A stretch of DNA of 61,224 bases from Clostridia bacterium. Lineage in GTDB: Bacteria; Bacillota; Clostridia; Oscillospirales; Acutalibacteraceae. The notes beneath the pieces were generated by a model. It had not been told where the DNA came from, searched no databases, and saw only the letters and a list, made by a program, of their open reading frames with translations. Location of the stretch: positions 1-61,224 of the forward strand of contig JAFUNA010000024.1 of assembly GCA_017473165.1 (NCBI GenBank), in the 5' to 3' direction. The translations under genes were made by a program, and so were the position numbers. Below, piece by piece: positions 31,397 to 42,300 of this stretch (the first letter of the stretch is position 1; the number at the start of each line of letters is the position of its first letter).

Positions 31397-32398
31397 TCAT
31401 TTAACAGGACTTTTCTTTTTTATGACAATCTCATTTTCAAGCTTTTCGCCGTCAAAGCAGCTTTTGAGATTTCCGAGGGTTATTTCCGCAATCCGTTCAA
31501 GTGCTTCGTGGGTGAGGAATGCCTGATGTGAGGTCACAAGCACGTTTGGCATCATGATAAGACGTGAAAGAATATCGTCCTGCAGAATGCTTTCCGACAA
31601 ATCCTCATAGAAAAATTCGCTTTCTTCCTCATAAACGTCAAGACCCGCACCGCCGATTTTTCCGCTTCTTATGCCCTCAATGAGAGCTTCTGTGTCAATC
31701 AGCGCACCTCTTGAGGTGTTGAGAATGATAACCTTATCCTTCATCATTTTGATTGAATAGTTATTGATTAAGTGGTAGGTTTCGCTTGTGAGGGGGCAAT
31801 GGAGCGAAATAACATCGGAGCGTGCAAAAAGCTCTTCAAGGGGAACATATTCAAGATATCCCTGTGAGGGCTTGGGGTCATAGGCGATAACATTCATGCC
31901 CATGCCTCTGCACATCTCAACAAAGGTCATGCCGATTTTACCCGTGCCCACAACTCCGACGGTTTTGCCGTAAAGGTCAAAGCCGACAAAGCCGTTGAGG
32001 CTGAAATTATAGTCCCTTGTGCGGATATATGCCTTGTGGGTTTTGCGGACAAGGGTCAGCAAAAGTGCCATTGCGTGCTCGGAAATTGCGTGGGGAGAGT
32101 ATTCGGGCACACGGACAACGGGAATGTTATCCTTTGCGGCGTTAAGGTCAACGTTATTGTAGCCTGCACAGCGAAGGGCAATTATTTCAATTCCGTTTTC
32201 CTTGAGAACGGATATTGTTTCCTTGCTGATGTCATCATTAACAAAAGCAACAACACCCCTTGAACCCTTTGCCATAACCGCAGTTCTGGGGCTGAGCTTT
32301 GACTCAAAATATTCAATTTCAATGCCGTACTTTGATTTGAGCTCATCAAAGTAAATTTTGTCATAGGGCTTTGTATCAAAAAATGCAACTTTATTCAT
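31397..32398 (-). CDS. D-lactate dehydrogenase-type 2-hydroxyacid dehydrogenase
   Basis: A 333-residue NAD enzyme. RCAGYNNVDL, the Rossmann loop VVGTGKIGMTFVEM, ISLHCPLTSET, ILNTSRGALIDTEAL, and HQAFLTHEAL (catalytic His) with a Glu in between give the LdhA pattern. It likely reduces pyruvate to D-lactate; other 2-ketoacids are possible. A hairpin separates it from the DUF1015 gene. Confidence 0.85.
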   Translation of the reverse strand: MNKVAFFDTKPYDKIYFDELKSKYGIEIEYFESKLSPRTAVMAKGSRGVVAFVNDDISKETISVLKENGIEIIALRCAGYNNVDLNAAKDNIPVVRVPEYSPHAISEHAMALLLTLVRKTHKAYIRTRDYNFSLNGFVGFDLYGKTVGVVGTGKIGMTFVEMCRGMGMNVIAYDPKPSQGYLEYVPLEELFARSDVISLHCPLTSETYHLINNYSIKMMKDKVIILNTSRGALIDTEALIEGIRSGKIGGAGLDVYEEESEFFYEDLSESILQDDILSRLIMMPNVLVTSHQAFLTHEALERIAEITLGNLKSCFDGEKLENEIVIKKKSPVK

Positions 32399-32426
32399 AG
32401 TTCTGTCCGTCCTTGTTTCATAAAAT

Positions 32427-32466
32427 CATCCCTTCGGAAATATTGTTACCCGAAAGGATGCTTTTA
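32427..32466. terminator. Hairpin between DUF1015 and dehydrogenase genes
   Basis: CATCCCTTCGG (32427-32437) pairs with CCGAAAGGATG (32450-32460), one mismatch, with T-rich flanks on both strands. Confidence 0.65.
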
Positions 32467-32474
32467 TAATTTAA

Positions 32475-33719
32475 TTATTTAAGTTCGTGAATGAACAGTC
32501 CGCTTAAAAGCTTGGGCTCAAACCATGTTGATTTGGGAGGCATGATCTGACCCGCATCCGCAATGTCCATAAGCTCCGTAAGGGTTGTGGGATACATCGA
32601 AAATGCAAGGCACATATCCTCGCTGACTCTGCGTTCAAGCTCGCCAAGACCTCTGATTCCGCCAACAAAATCGATTCTCTTGTCTGTTCTGGGGTCATCG
32701 ATGCCGAGAACGGGAGAAATAAGATTTTTCTGAAGAATTGAAACGTCAAGTGCTTCAACGGGGTCAGCTGAATTGAAGGTGCCGTCCTTTGCGGTCAGCT
32801 TATACCACTTGCCGCCCAGAAGCATTCCGAAGGTGTGGGCAAATTCGGGCTTATATGCCTTTTCGCCGACAGGTTCAACGGTGAATTTTTCGCTGATTTT
32901 CGCAATGAATTCTTCCTCGGAGTTGCCGTTAAGATCCTTGATAACACGGTTGTAGTCCATGATTTCAAGCTCCTCGCAGTCGAAAAGCACAGCAAGGAAA
33001 AAGTTGAATTCTTCGCTGCCGTCAAAGTCGGGATACTGCTCTCTGCGTTTAAGTCCGACCTTAACAGCCGAAGCGGCTCTGTGGTGTCCGTCAGCGATAT
33101 AGAGATAGTCAACGCCCGCAAAAAGCTTTGTCAGCCTTGCGATTGTTTCATTGCAGTCGATTACCCAAACGGTGTTTGCAATTCCGTCATCGGTAACAAA
33201 ATCGTAAACGGGAGCATGGCTTTCTTTCCATTCGCCGACTATCGATGCAATTTCGGCCTGCGGACGGTAGGTTAAGAAAATCGGTCCTGTGTTGGCATTG
33301 CAGTAATCAACGTGATTGATTCTGTCAGCCTCTTTGTCGGCTCTTGTAAGCTCATGCTTTTTGATGATGTTGTTGATATAGTCATCAATCGAAACGCAGC
33401 CGACAAGTCCTGTCTGGGCTCTGCCGTTCATAATCTGGCGGTAAATATATATTTTCGATTCTTCGTCCTGCTTGCAGATTCCGTCTGCGGAAAGCTTTTT
33501 GAGGTTTTCGCTTGCTTTAAGATATACCTGCTCGGAATAAAGGTCCGTGCCTTCGGGAAGGTCGATTTCCGCCTTGTCAACATGAAGAAATGAATAAGGA
33601 TTGCCCTTGACCATCTCCGCTGCTTCGGAGCTGTTCATAACGTCATAGGGGAGTGCTGCAACCTTTGATGCGAATTCTGGAACGGGACGTATGGCTTTAA
33701 AAGGTCTGAATACTGCCAT
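32475..33719 (-). CDS. DUF1015 family protein
   Basis: A 414-residue cytoplasmic protein. It begins MAVFRPFKAIRPVPEFA and has AALPYDVMNS, NPYSFLHVDKAEIDLP, the central ADGHHRAASAVKVGL and a C-terminal VGGIRGLGELERRV, all characteristic of DUF1015. The HHR-type motif suggests a nucleotide- or phosphate-binding site, but the activity is unproven. The family often neighbours serine biosynthesis genes; here it sits beside the 2-hydroxyacid dehydrogenase. Confidence 0.9.
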   Translation of the reverse strand: MAVFRPFKAIRPVPEFASKVAALPYDVMNSSEAAEMVKGNPYSFLHVDKAEIDLPEGTDLYSEQVYLKASENLKKLSADGICKQDEESKIYIYRQIMNGRAQTGLVGCVSIDDYINNIIKKHELTRADKEADRINHVDYCNANTGPIFLTYRPQAEIASIVGEWKESHAPVYDFVTDDGIANTVWVIDCNETIARLTKLFAGVDYLYIADGHHRAASAVKVGLKRREQYPDFDGSEEFNFFLAVLFDCEELEIMDYNRVIKDLNGNSEEEFIAKISEKFTVEPVGEKAYKPEFAHTFGMLLGGKWYKLTAKDGTFNSADPVEALDVSILQKNLISPVLGIDDPRTDKRIDFVGGIRGLGELERRVSEDMCLAFSMYPTTLTELMDIADAGQIMPPKSTWFEPKLLSGLFIHELK

Positions 33720-33797
33720 GAAAAGAACCTCTTTCTTTTAAAATATTACATATATATTACATCACAGTTAAATGTTTGTCAATTTACAAGTTTTATA

Positions 33798-33826
33798 TTG
33801 ATTTTTAATTTTTGCGACTGTATAAT
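33798..33826 (+). promoter_or_regulatory. Promoter of the zinc-ribbon membrane protein gene
   Basis: TTGATT (33798-33803), 17 nt, TATAAT (33821-33826). Confidence 0.7.
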
Positions 33827-33856
33827 AGCATTATAAACAAAAGAGGAGGAAAAGAT

Positions 33857-34519
33857 ATGTATTGTTCAAAATGCGGAAAACAGCTTCCCGACGGCGTAAC
33901 AACCTGCCCCGACTGCGACCCCGTTGTTGTTGAGCAGGTCTATCCCAAAAAAGAAGAAAAGAAACCGTTCTTTAAAGCTCCCGGAAAACTTTCGCAAAGC
34001 TATGCGGTTCTTGCAACGGCTTTCATGGTGTTCCCCGCAAGCATCTGCGTTGCAATCGACCTTGCGTTTGACAGATATGATTACTGGTTCGGCTATGTTG
34101 TCGGCGCATTGCTTGTTTCATGGGTCTGCACCGTGCTTCCCGCTCTTAAGATAACTCCCCCTGTGGTAACAGCACTCATCTGCTTTGGCTCAATCATCGG
34201 ATATGCTTACTACATATTGAGCAAAACCGATTGGTTTGACTGGCTTCCACAGTTCATTCTGCCGCTGTTTGTTCTCGGTGCTGCTTTCATTGCCATGGAT
34301 TTCGCACTCATCGGCGGACACAAAATCAAGGGGCTTCACATTTTCTCAATGCTTTCGCTTCAGAGTGCCGCCTTCCTTGTTTGCTGGGAGGTTGCATGGG
34401 ATAACTTCCGCAGAGGCGAAATTGACCTTCAATGGTCGTTGATTCTTGCCTGCGGCTTCATTTCGGTTGTTGCGGTTATCGAAGCATTCAACTATGTTTT
34501 AAAAATCAACAAGAAATAA
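33857..34519 (+). CDS. Zinc-ribbon membrane protein of unknown function
   Basis: A 220-residue protein. CSKCGKQLPDGVTTCPDC at the N-terminus is a zinc ribbon, linked by a basic segment to about six membrane helices (from about 50 on). AGGAGG precedes ATG 33857. No functional family is recognised. Confidence 0.75.
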   Translation: MYCSKCGKQLPDGVTTCPDCDPVVVEQVYPKKEEKKPFFKAPGKLSQSYAVLATAFMVFPASICVAIDLAFDRYDYWFGYVVGALLVSWVCTVLPALKITPPVVTALICFGSIIGYAYYILSKTDWFDWLPQFILPLFVLGAAFIAMDFALIGGHKIKGLHIFSMLSLQSAAFLVCWEVAWDNFRRGEIDLQWSLILACGFISVVAVIEAFNYVLKINKK

Positions 34520-34568
34520 AACGGGAATGCCTCACTAAGCGAAAAACAAAAGAAACAATATAAACAGA

Positions 34569-34619
34569 ATTGGCTTGAACGGGTAACAAACCTGTCCAAG
34601 CCAATTTTAATTTTGCTGT
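34569..34619 (+). terminator. Terminator of the zinc-ribbon membrane gene
   Basis: ATTGGCTTG-A-ACGGG pairs with CCTGT-C-CAAGCCAAT; TTTTAATTTT follows. Confidence 0.8.
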
Positions 34620-34650
34620 GAAATTAAGAATGTTTTTTATGTTCCTTTTT

Positions 34651-34711
34651 AGCCGTTTTTCCGAACTCGACATATCGCATATGCCTGTCGTTCGGAGAAA
34701 ACGGCTTTTTC
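34651..34711. repeat. Long imperfect inverted repeat
   Basis: AGCCGTTTT-T-CCGAAC pairs with GTTCGG-A-GAAAACGGCT, with T-runs outside. A smaller GTGGGC/GCCCAC stem lies nearby. It sits between convergent genes and may be a second terminator or a repeat element. Confidence 0.5.
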
Positions 34712-34786
34712 ATCTTATTGAGACATCCCCGTCCGGATTGTACGTGCGTGGGCTTTGCCCACCCTTAACTTTTTATTTTTTACTTG

Positions 34787-35416
34787 TTAATCAATATCCG
34801 AGAAAAATTCCTCTGTTTTTGTTACGCTGTATCTGCCGTTGCTGACATCAATGAGCTTTGCATTAAAGCCGTCAACAATTTCAACAGGCATTCTGAAAAC
34901 AAGGGTTACGTTATCCTCGAAAATCGTATCTTCAATCACTCCGCCGTTTTCGGGCACGAGCGACGAAAGCTTGCCGTAGAAATAATAATCGCAGGTAACT
35001 TTGAGCCTTGCACACATGGCACGGGTAACGATTCCGCCTGCCGCAACGGCGATTGATGCGGAATGGGAATATGCTCTCACAAGTCCGCCCGCACCGAGCA
35101 TGATTCCGCCGAAATATCGGGTAACAACCACCGCACAGTCGGTTACGCCCGATTTTTCAAGCACATCGAGCACGGGAATTCCCGCCGTGCCCTGGGGCTC
35201 GCCGTCGTCGGAATAACGCTTGACACCCGTGTCACGGATAATATACGCATAAACGTTGTGGGTTGCATCCCAATGCTTTTTGCTGACACTGGCGATGAAA
35301 TCAAGAGCTTCCTCTTGAGTTTTGACGGGCATAATATGCCCGATGAAGCGGGATTTTTTGACAATATATTCGTCGCTTGAAGCGGTTCTTATTGTTTTGT
35401 AGCTGTTTGATGCCAT
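34787..35416 (-). CDS. YigZ/IMPACT family protein
   Basis: A 209-residue protein. KKSRFIGHIMPVKTQEEAL, HWDATHNVYAYII, RYSDDGEPQGTAGIPVLDVL and VVVTRYFGGIMLGAGGLVRAY are the UPF0029/IMPACT signature, followed by the DUF1949 C-terminal domain. Related proteins influence translation in eukaryotes; the bacterial role is unsettled. ATG 35416 has GGAGAG upstream. Confidence 0.9.
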   Translation of the reverse strand: MASNSYKTIRTASSDEYIVKKSRFIGHIMPVKTQEEALDFIASVSKKHWDATHNVYAYIIRDTGVKRYSDDGEPQGTAGIPVLDVLEKSGVTDCAVVVTRYFGGIMLGAGGLVRAYSHSASIAVAAGGIVTRAMCARLKVTCDYYFYGKLSSLVPENGGVIEDTIFEDNVTLVFRMPVEIVDGFNAKLIDVSNGRYSVTKTEEFFSDID

Positions 35417-35452
35417 AACTACTCTCCAGATTGAATTTAGCACATAAAGCAA

Positions 35453-35483
35453 AAGCGACGCATTTTCGTGCGTCGCTTATTTT
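35453..35483 (-). terminator. Terminator of rpmE
   Basis: AAGCGACGCA pairs with TGCGTCGCTT around TTTTCG; on the minus strand it directly follows rpmE. Confidence 0.75.
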
Positions 35484-35488
35484 GCTGA

Positions 35489-35692
35489 TTATTTGCCGAG
35501 ATTGAAACGCTTGTTGAAGCGGTCAACACGTCCGCCGGTATCTACGAGCTTCTGCTTACCGGTAAAGAACGGATGGCACTTTGAGCAGATATCAACACGA
35601 AGATTTTCTTTTGTTGAACCGGTTTTGATAACCTCACCGCATGCGCAGCGGATCTCTGTCTGTTCGTACTTGGGATGGAGTCCTTCCTTCAT
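35489..35692 (-). CDS. rpmE: 50S ribosomal protein L31
   Basis: A 67-residue protein: [19 protein letters not shown], then [20 protein letters not shown]. The CxC...CxxC zinc site is kept, so this is the zinc-binding form. It has its own terminator. Confidence 0.95.
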   Translation of the reverse strand: MKEGLHPKYEQTEIRCACGEVIKTGSTKENLRVDICSKCHPFFTGKQKLVDTGGRVDRFNKRFNLGK

Positions 35693-35788
35693 CTGATGTC
35701 ACCTCTTTCGGTATATCCATAAACATAACGCACAAATTTTATCACATGAAAAGCAAAAATGCAATACTTTTTTGAAATTTTTTTATTT

Positions 35789-38700
35789 TTAGTCAATTTC
35801 AATACTTTCGGCAAGTCTGAAAGAGTAAATTACGGTCTGTTTAACAGGCAAATCCAGCACCTCACCCAGACAGCGGCGGTAAACCGAAAGCTGCTCTTTA
35901 TATTTTTCGGCAAGCTCCGCACCGTTTTGAGCCCTGTCGGTCTTGAAATCAACAATCACAAGCTCGCCGTTTTCAACAAAGGCACAGTCTGCAACTCCCT
36001 CGATGATTATAACCTCATTGCCCGCCTGCTCTTTGGAGATTGTCGGCTCCATTTCATAAAGCGGCACGGCACAGGTGAAGGCATATTCCTTATAGACCTT
36101 TTCGGCGGAAAGAATACGCTTTGCAAGACTGCTTTCAAAGAAATTTGAAATTGATTTAACGTCAACAACCTTTCCCTCCGCTTCGGTCAGCATTCCGTCG
36201 GCAACAAGCCTTTCAAGCTCTGCCGAAGCGTCGGCTTTTGCGGCGTTGTAATCCGCAAACTGCATGAATCTGTGGGTTGCTGTGCCCCGCTGTGCGGGAG
36301 TGAGCTTATCCTTGCCCGTAAACGAGGGTCTGCGTGTTGCAAAATATTCGCCGCCGATTTCCTCGGCATCAAGCTTTGAGGCAATCCTCTTTGCAATAAC
36401 GCCTTCAAGGGCTGCATAGGGATAAACATAGCTCAGACGCTTTTCAATTTCGCAAAGAATTTCTTCATCGGGCTGTGCGGTTTCAAATTCCTCCGATGTT
36501 TCATTTTCATCGAAATCGCCCTGAATTATCTGCGTTTTCAGCGGCGTTTTGCAGGGAATGCAGATTGACGAATCAATTCCCGCCGCATTACGCAGAGCAT
36601 GGGCATCGGGATGTCTTATGAGAGCGGAAAGAATACATTCACCGTAATTCTTGAAGCTTATAACCTTGAAGGGGTCAATAAGCATCTCCGTTCTGATGTT
36701 TGATGCAATTTTCGCAAGGCTCTTGCCCCAATCCTCTGCCGCCGAAAGAATAATCAGCTTTTCCTTGGGGCGGGTGAGTGCAACATAAAGCACACGCAGC
36801 TCCTCGGAGCGTTCAGCCTTTTTAATTTCAAGGCTTGCGGCAATTCTCGGAAGGGTGTTGAATTTTGCTCTGCCCGTGTTGTTTCTTATGCCGATTCCGC
36901 TTTCGTTTGCAATAAGCAAATCCTCTCGCAGTGACAAATCGCTGTATTTCTTTTCGCATGAGCCGATAAAGCAAACGGGGAATTCAAGACCCTTGCTCTT
37001 ATGAATTGTCATTATCTTAACGGAATCCGCAGCCTCGGAATCGGAGCTTCCGCCGCCGATATCGTTTCCGCTTTTTATTATATTATCAATGTATCTTATA
37101 AATCCCGAAACGCCTTTCTGACCCGTGCCTTCATATTTGTTGGCAAGGTCGATGAAGCTGTTGAGATTTGCCCTGCGTTTGGAGCTGTCACGCATTGAGC
37201 CGACTATTGCACCGTAGCCCGTATCCTCAATAAGACGGCGGATAAGCTCACCCGCACGCACGGTTGCCGCAACGCTTCTCATATCGGCTGTTCTTTCAAG
37301 GAAAGCCGCCGCTTTTTCATTGCCGTTATCCGCTTCGGAAACAAGGCAATGATAAATTGAGCCCTGTCGGTTTCGGGCACGCATAAAGGCAAGGTCATCG
37401 GGCGTGAAGCCGAAAACGGGGGAGATGAGCACGGTTGTGAGCGGAATATCGTCAATGGGATTGTCGATGATTTTCAGCAGAGAAATCATAAACATGATTT
37501 CGGGTGACGAAAGAAAGCTTTCACCCGCCTCGCAGCTGACGGGAATTCCCCTTGATGTAAGCTCATCAACGAATTCTCTTGAACTGTTTTTAACGCTCCT
37601 CAAAAGCACGCAAAAATCCTTATATTTAGCGGGTCTTTGGTTTTCGCCGTCGGTAAAGGTCATGCCCTCTGCCATGGCTTTTTCAATATAATCCGCAACA
37701 TATTTTGCCTGTGCCTTAAGGAAATTATCCTTTTCCGTTTCGATAAGACAAACCTCGGTATCCGCACCGATTTTTTCGGGATAAGCCGCTGCTGCTTCAA
37801 GAAACTCGTTTTTATCGTAGTCAAGCCCGCCCGCATCACGGCTCATGAGTGAGCTGAAAATAAAGTTTACGATTTCCGTAACGCCCGAGCGGCTGCGGAA
37901 GTTTTTGCCAAGGGTGACTTTGGCGGGATAATTTTCGTTTTCGTATTCCTGCATTCCGTCACGGCGGGCAAGAAAAATCTCGGGCATCGCCTGTCGGAAG
38001 CGGTAGATGCTTTGCTTGACGTCACCAACCATGAAAAGGTTGTTTTCGTTTCTTGAAAGTGCGCTGAAAATCATATCCTGTGCCTTGTTTACATCCTGAT
38101 ATTCGTCAACAAGGATTTCTGCATAATTTTCGGAAAGCGAAATTGCAAGCGGAGATTTCACATAGCCGTTTTCCGTGGGCTCAACAAGCAATTTCAGAGC
38201 AAGGTGGAGCGTATCCGAAAAATCCGCACCGTTTTCCTCGAGCTTGAGTCTTGTGAATTCTTCGCCGAATTTCATAACCGCATCAATAAGCTCCGCAATA
38301 ACGGGTGCAAGCTCTGAAACATCGTTTTTGTGAGTTTCGGAATTCACGCAGAAAAGAGTTTTCAGCTTTTTGATTTCATCCTTGTAGCTGTCACGCACGG
38401 TTTTGCACATATCCTTGACCGCACTTTCGTAGCCCTTGGGTGCGGTTGCCATTCTTGAAAAAACAACATCGCCGCAGGCTTCGATTGCCTCATCCCAGCT
38501 GCATTCCGAAAGGGTATCAAGCAATTCATCAAAAATAATTTTATCGTTTTCAAATGTGGGTCTGTATTTTGCCTCCAATTCGGGCTCGGTTGCAAGAATT
38601 CTGATGCAGTATTCCGCATCGGAAATGCACGAGCACACAAGCTGAATTGCGTGGTTTATAATAATTCTTCCCCATGAGCTTTCCTCGGCGGGCGAGGGTG

Positions 38701-39301
38701 AATTGAACTCCGCAGCAAGGGATTTGAGCCAGATTTCGGGGAAGGGGTAAGCCTGTGAAAGAGAATAGAGCTTTAAAATTGCATCAATCAGCTTTTGGTC
38801 ATCCTTCGTGTCGCTTATGAGGTCGCAGAGCTTCAGAAAATTCTCCGTGGGATTTTTATAAAGCTCCTCTACAACCGTTTCAACCGCTTTTGAGCGTAAA
38901 ATAGAGAGCTTTCCCTCGTCAAGCAAATCAAAATCGGGTGCGATTCCCAAAGCGTGAAAATTTTCACGCACAAGACCGATGCAGAATGAGTCGATTGTGC
39001 AGATGCTTGCACAGGGCAACATCATCTGCTGTCTGCGAAGTCTTTTATCCGACGGGTTTTGGGCAATCTTTTTGCCGATTGCCGCTGAAATTTTATCCTT
39101 CATCTGTGCCGCAGCGGCATTGGTAAAGGTTACGATGAGCAGGTTTTCAACGCCGCAGGGATTTTCGGTGTCACAGATTCGCTGAATAACTCTCTCAACA
39201 AGCACAGCCGTTTTGCCCGAGCCCGCCGCCGCACTTACAAGCAGCGTGCCTTTTCGGGCGTCAATTGCTTTCTGCTGGTCCGTTGTCCACTTCAAGCTCA
39301 T
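35789..39301 (-). CDS. addA: ATP-dependent helicase/nuclease subunit A
   Basis: A helicase-nuclease of about 1170 residues, the UvrD-type motor of AddAB, which resects double-strand breaks for recombination. Walker A is VSAAAGSGKTAVL; FTNAAAAQMK, VDEYQDVN, GDVKQSIYRFRQA and HKSKGLEFPVCF follow; the C-terminal RecB-type nuclease has VIVDFKTDR. I choose ATG at 39301 with AAAGGAG 5-6 nt upstream; MM and a longer frame are alternatives. It overlaps addB by about 41 nt, ensuring joint synthesis. Confidence 0.93.
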   Translation of the reverse strand: MSLKWTTDQQKAIDARKGTLLVSAAAGSGKTAVLVERVIQRICDTENPCGVENLLIVTFTNAAAAQMKDKISAAIGKKIAQNPSDKRLRRQQMMLPCASICTIDSFCIGLVRENFHALGIAPDFDLLDEGKLSILRSKAVETVVEELYKNPTENFLKLCDLISDTKDDQKLIDAILKLYSLSQAYPFPEIWLKSLAAEFNSPSPAEESSWGRIIINHAIQLVCSCISDAEYCIRILATEPELEAKYRPTFENDKIIFDELLDTLSECSWDEAIEACGDVVFSRMATAPKGYESAVKDMCKTVRDSYKDEIKKLKTLFCVNSETHKNDVSELAPVIAELIDAVMKFGEEFTRLKLEENGADFSDTLHLALKLLVEPTENGYVKSPLAISLSENYAEILVDEYQDVNKAQDMIFSALSRNENNLFMVGDVKQSIYRFRQAMPEIFLARRDGMQEYENENYPAKVTLGKNFRSRSGVTEIVNFIFSSLMSRDAGGLDYDKNEFLEAAAAYPEKIGADTEVCLIETEKDNFLKAQAKYVADYIEKAMAEGMTFTDGENQRPAKYKDFCVLLRSVKNSSREFVDELTSRGIPVSCEAGESFLSSPEIMFMISLLKIIDNPIDDIPLTTVLISPVFGFTPDDLAFMRARNRQGSIYHCLVSEADNGNEKAAAFLERTADMRSVAATVRAGELIRRLIEDTGYGAIVGSMRDSSKRRANLNSFIDLANKYEGTGQKGVSGFIRYIDNIIKSGNDIGGGSSDSEAADSVKIMTIHKSKGLEFPVCFIGSCEKKYSDLSLREDLLIANESGIGIRNNTGRAKFNTLPRIAASLEIKKAERSEELRVLYVALTRPKEKLIILSAAEDWGKSLAKIASNIRTEMLIDPFKVISFKNYGECILSALIRHPDAHALRNAAGIDSSICIPCKTPLKTQIIQGDFDENETSEEFETAQPDEEILCEIEKRLSYVYPYAALEGVIAKRIASKLDAEEIGGEYFATRRPSFTGKDKLTPAQRGTATHRFMQFADYNAAKADASAELERLVADGMLTEAEGKVVDVKSISNFFESSLAKRILSAEKVYKEYAFTCAVPLYEMEPTISKEQAGNEVIIIEGVADCAFVENGELVIVDFKTDRAQNGAELAEKYKEQLSVYRRCLGEVLDLPVKQTVIYSFRLAESIEID

Positions 39302-42300
39302 CATCTCCTTTCTCCAGATTCGCAAGCACGGTTTTCAAATCATCGTCAATAAGCTCCTTAACGGGAATATCGCTTTCATAGGAGCAGACAGATTTATATT
39401 CGCAGTATTCGCAGGTTTTCTTATAGCTTTTGCCGTAGGCAGGCAGGGCATCGATTCTGCCCGACTGAAGCGACTCCGCCATATCGGCAAGAATTTTATC
39501 CGCCTTTTCCTTAAGCTTTTCAAGCTGTTTAAGTCCGAGAAGCGAGCCCTTGAGCTCGCCTTTTTTGATTTTTGCGGGAACATACATTCCGCTTTCGCTC
39601 TTATCCATTGCAATAACAACGGCGGGGTCATCGATAACGATGCCGTTCATTCCGCAGGTTTTCTGCCTTTCGGTTTCAATGGCATCCTCGCTCATGCTTC
39701 TGTCAGCAGAAACAATCGGCGACTTTGCGGGATAATAGAGCACGCCTGCGGGAGTGAAATCGCCGTATTTATCGCCGCCGTTCTGCCAGAGTGTAAACAG
39801 ATAAATAAACATCTGCATATTGAGTCCCTGAACAACGTCGCTTAACATAAAATCCTTGCCCGAGGACTTATAATCAACAACTCTGATATATTTTCTGCCG
39901 TTGATTTCGGCTCCGTCAACCCTGTCTATCGCACCCGAAATACTGATTTTTCCGTTTTGTGTTTTGATTTCATAGGGCTGAATTTCGCCGTCTTTTCCGA
40001 TTGCAAGCTCAAAATCAAGCGGAACAAATTCGCTTTGCCGCAGCTCTTTTATAAGTCTTTCGGCAACGTCGCAGATTGAATAAATGAGTTTATTAAAAAG
40101 ATAAACAAATCTTTCGTTGCGGTTTTCGCCGTCAAGGCGGGTCATGAGATATTCGTCAAGAAGCTTTTTGAAATATTCAATCAAATCCTCACGGCTCATT
40201 ACTGAAAGAGTGTCACGGTCAAATTCGGTAAGCAGCTTTTCGAGGGCATAATGAATAACGTTACCTCTCTGCATGGGGTCAAGCTCTGCAACCTTTCGGG
40301 GCATGGCTTTGATTCCGTAGCGGAGGAAATATGCAAAGGGACATTTGTGATAGCTCTCAACCCTTGAAGCGGACATGAACATATTCCTGCCGAAAAGGGC
40401 GGTTGCGGCATCGGGGTCGTTAATTTTGAAATCCCTGCCGCCCGACGCACGTTCAAGAGCCTCAATTCTGCCCTTGTATTCCCCGTCACCCTTGAAATAT
40501 TCGTTCAGTGAGGCATGGAGCACATTGCCCTCACGCTTGTTTTTTGCAAGCTGCTCAAAGGCAAGCTCCTTGCCCTCAACAAAATAAAGTCCGCTCTGCT
40601 CCGAGGCATCAACCTCCTTGCACTTCGGGAAAAGAGCTTTGATTTTTGTGTAAAGCTCCGAGGGTGCAAGCTGCTCGCTCTTTGCTCCTCTTTCTGGGCA
40701 GCATACAAAAAGCTTTTCCGATGCGCAGCAGAATGCGTTATAACAGACCAGCTTTTCCTCTGCAAGGCTGTATTCGCCGAAATCCGAAAACTCAAGCCCC
40801 ATTTCGCTCATTTTGCGGCGATCTTTATCGGTAAGAGCCGAGCCCGTGAAGGGCATTTTGGGGAAAACTCCGTTGTTTGCTCCCGCAATGAAAACCGCCT
40901 TGGGTGCAACGGTGCGGATTCTGTCCGCAGAGCCGATTGTTATTTCGTCAAGCCCCTGCGGCAGACTTCCCAGGGTCTGCACTCCGAGCATAAGGCTGAA
41001 CATTTCCGCAACGGATTTTGCGGTAACGCTTCTGCCCCTCATAAGAGTTTCAAGGCTTTCGAGCATATCGATTACAACATTCCACATTCTGTCAAGCTCC
41101 AACGCAAGAGCTGTTTCGCCTTTTTCGGCAAGCCTGCGGGCAAAAATGCGGATGTTTTCGGCTGTATTTGTTTTTTCGATAAATTTAAATATATCCTCTG
41201 CGGCTTTTTCACCGCTTGTATCTTTAAGATTTTCTCTCAATTCACAGAGAGGTGCAACAATCCTGCGGCGGATTGAGTTAAGATATTCAAGCTCCTCTTT
41301 TTCCTCATCTCCCGCCTCTTCGCCGAAGCCTGCGGGATTTCTTGTCCATTCATGCACCCAGTCCGAGCCGCTGATTTTCCACATATAGCAGTAGTTTTCA
41401 ACGTCGGAAATCTCTTTTGTGTCAAAGCCCGAAAGTCCCGTTTTGAGATATCGCATAAGAGTTTCGGTTGAAAATCCCTTTGCGGCAATGCTTATTGCAC
41501 TTTCAACAAGAGCAACGACGGGAGAAGCGTCAACGGGCTGGCGGCTGTCCTCAAAAACGGTTATTCCGCATTTTTTGAGTGCACTGCGAAGCGGTGTTTC
41601 ATATGCCGAGCTGTCACGGGCAATGACCGCAATATCCCTGCATCTGTAGCCGTTTTCACGAATCAGCTTTTTTGCCGTGCAGGCAATGAATTCACACTCG
41701 GCATAGATATCCGCTGCCTTGCAGAGAGTTATGTTTTCGCATTCATCCTCATAGACATTGGGGGAGTGAGAGAAAAGCTCTCTTTCAAGTGCAGCAAGCT
41801 CGGGTGAGCCGAATCTTTTGAACTGCGGAGGGAAATTATTGAATTTGCTTCTCATTGAAAGATATTGCGGCTTTGCAACGGGAACATTGCTGCGTTTTGC
41901 GATGTCAATAAGCCTGCGAGCCGTTCTTTTTGTGTGAGCAAACAAATCCGTTTCATCGTCGGAATTTTCAAGGTTATCGGTGCAGAGGGTAACATAAACC
42001 GCCTTTGCTTTTTGAAGCATCTGACCGATGATTTTGTATTCCTGTGCGGTAAAACCTCTGAAGGCATCAATGAAAACGAGTCTGTCTTTAAAATAATCCG
42101 TTTCGGGCATAACATCCGAAAGCTCCGTCAGCAGGTCATCGGGGTTGAAGTAGCTGCCCTCAACCATGGCATCATAGGCATCAAGCACGGTTATTATATC
42201 GTTGAGCTTCATTTTGAGAAGGCTTTCTTCGCTTTGAGCAAGTGCAAGACGCACGGCATCGGTTGAAAGGGAATTCTGCTTGAATTCCGATGAAAGGGCA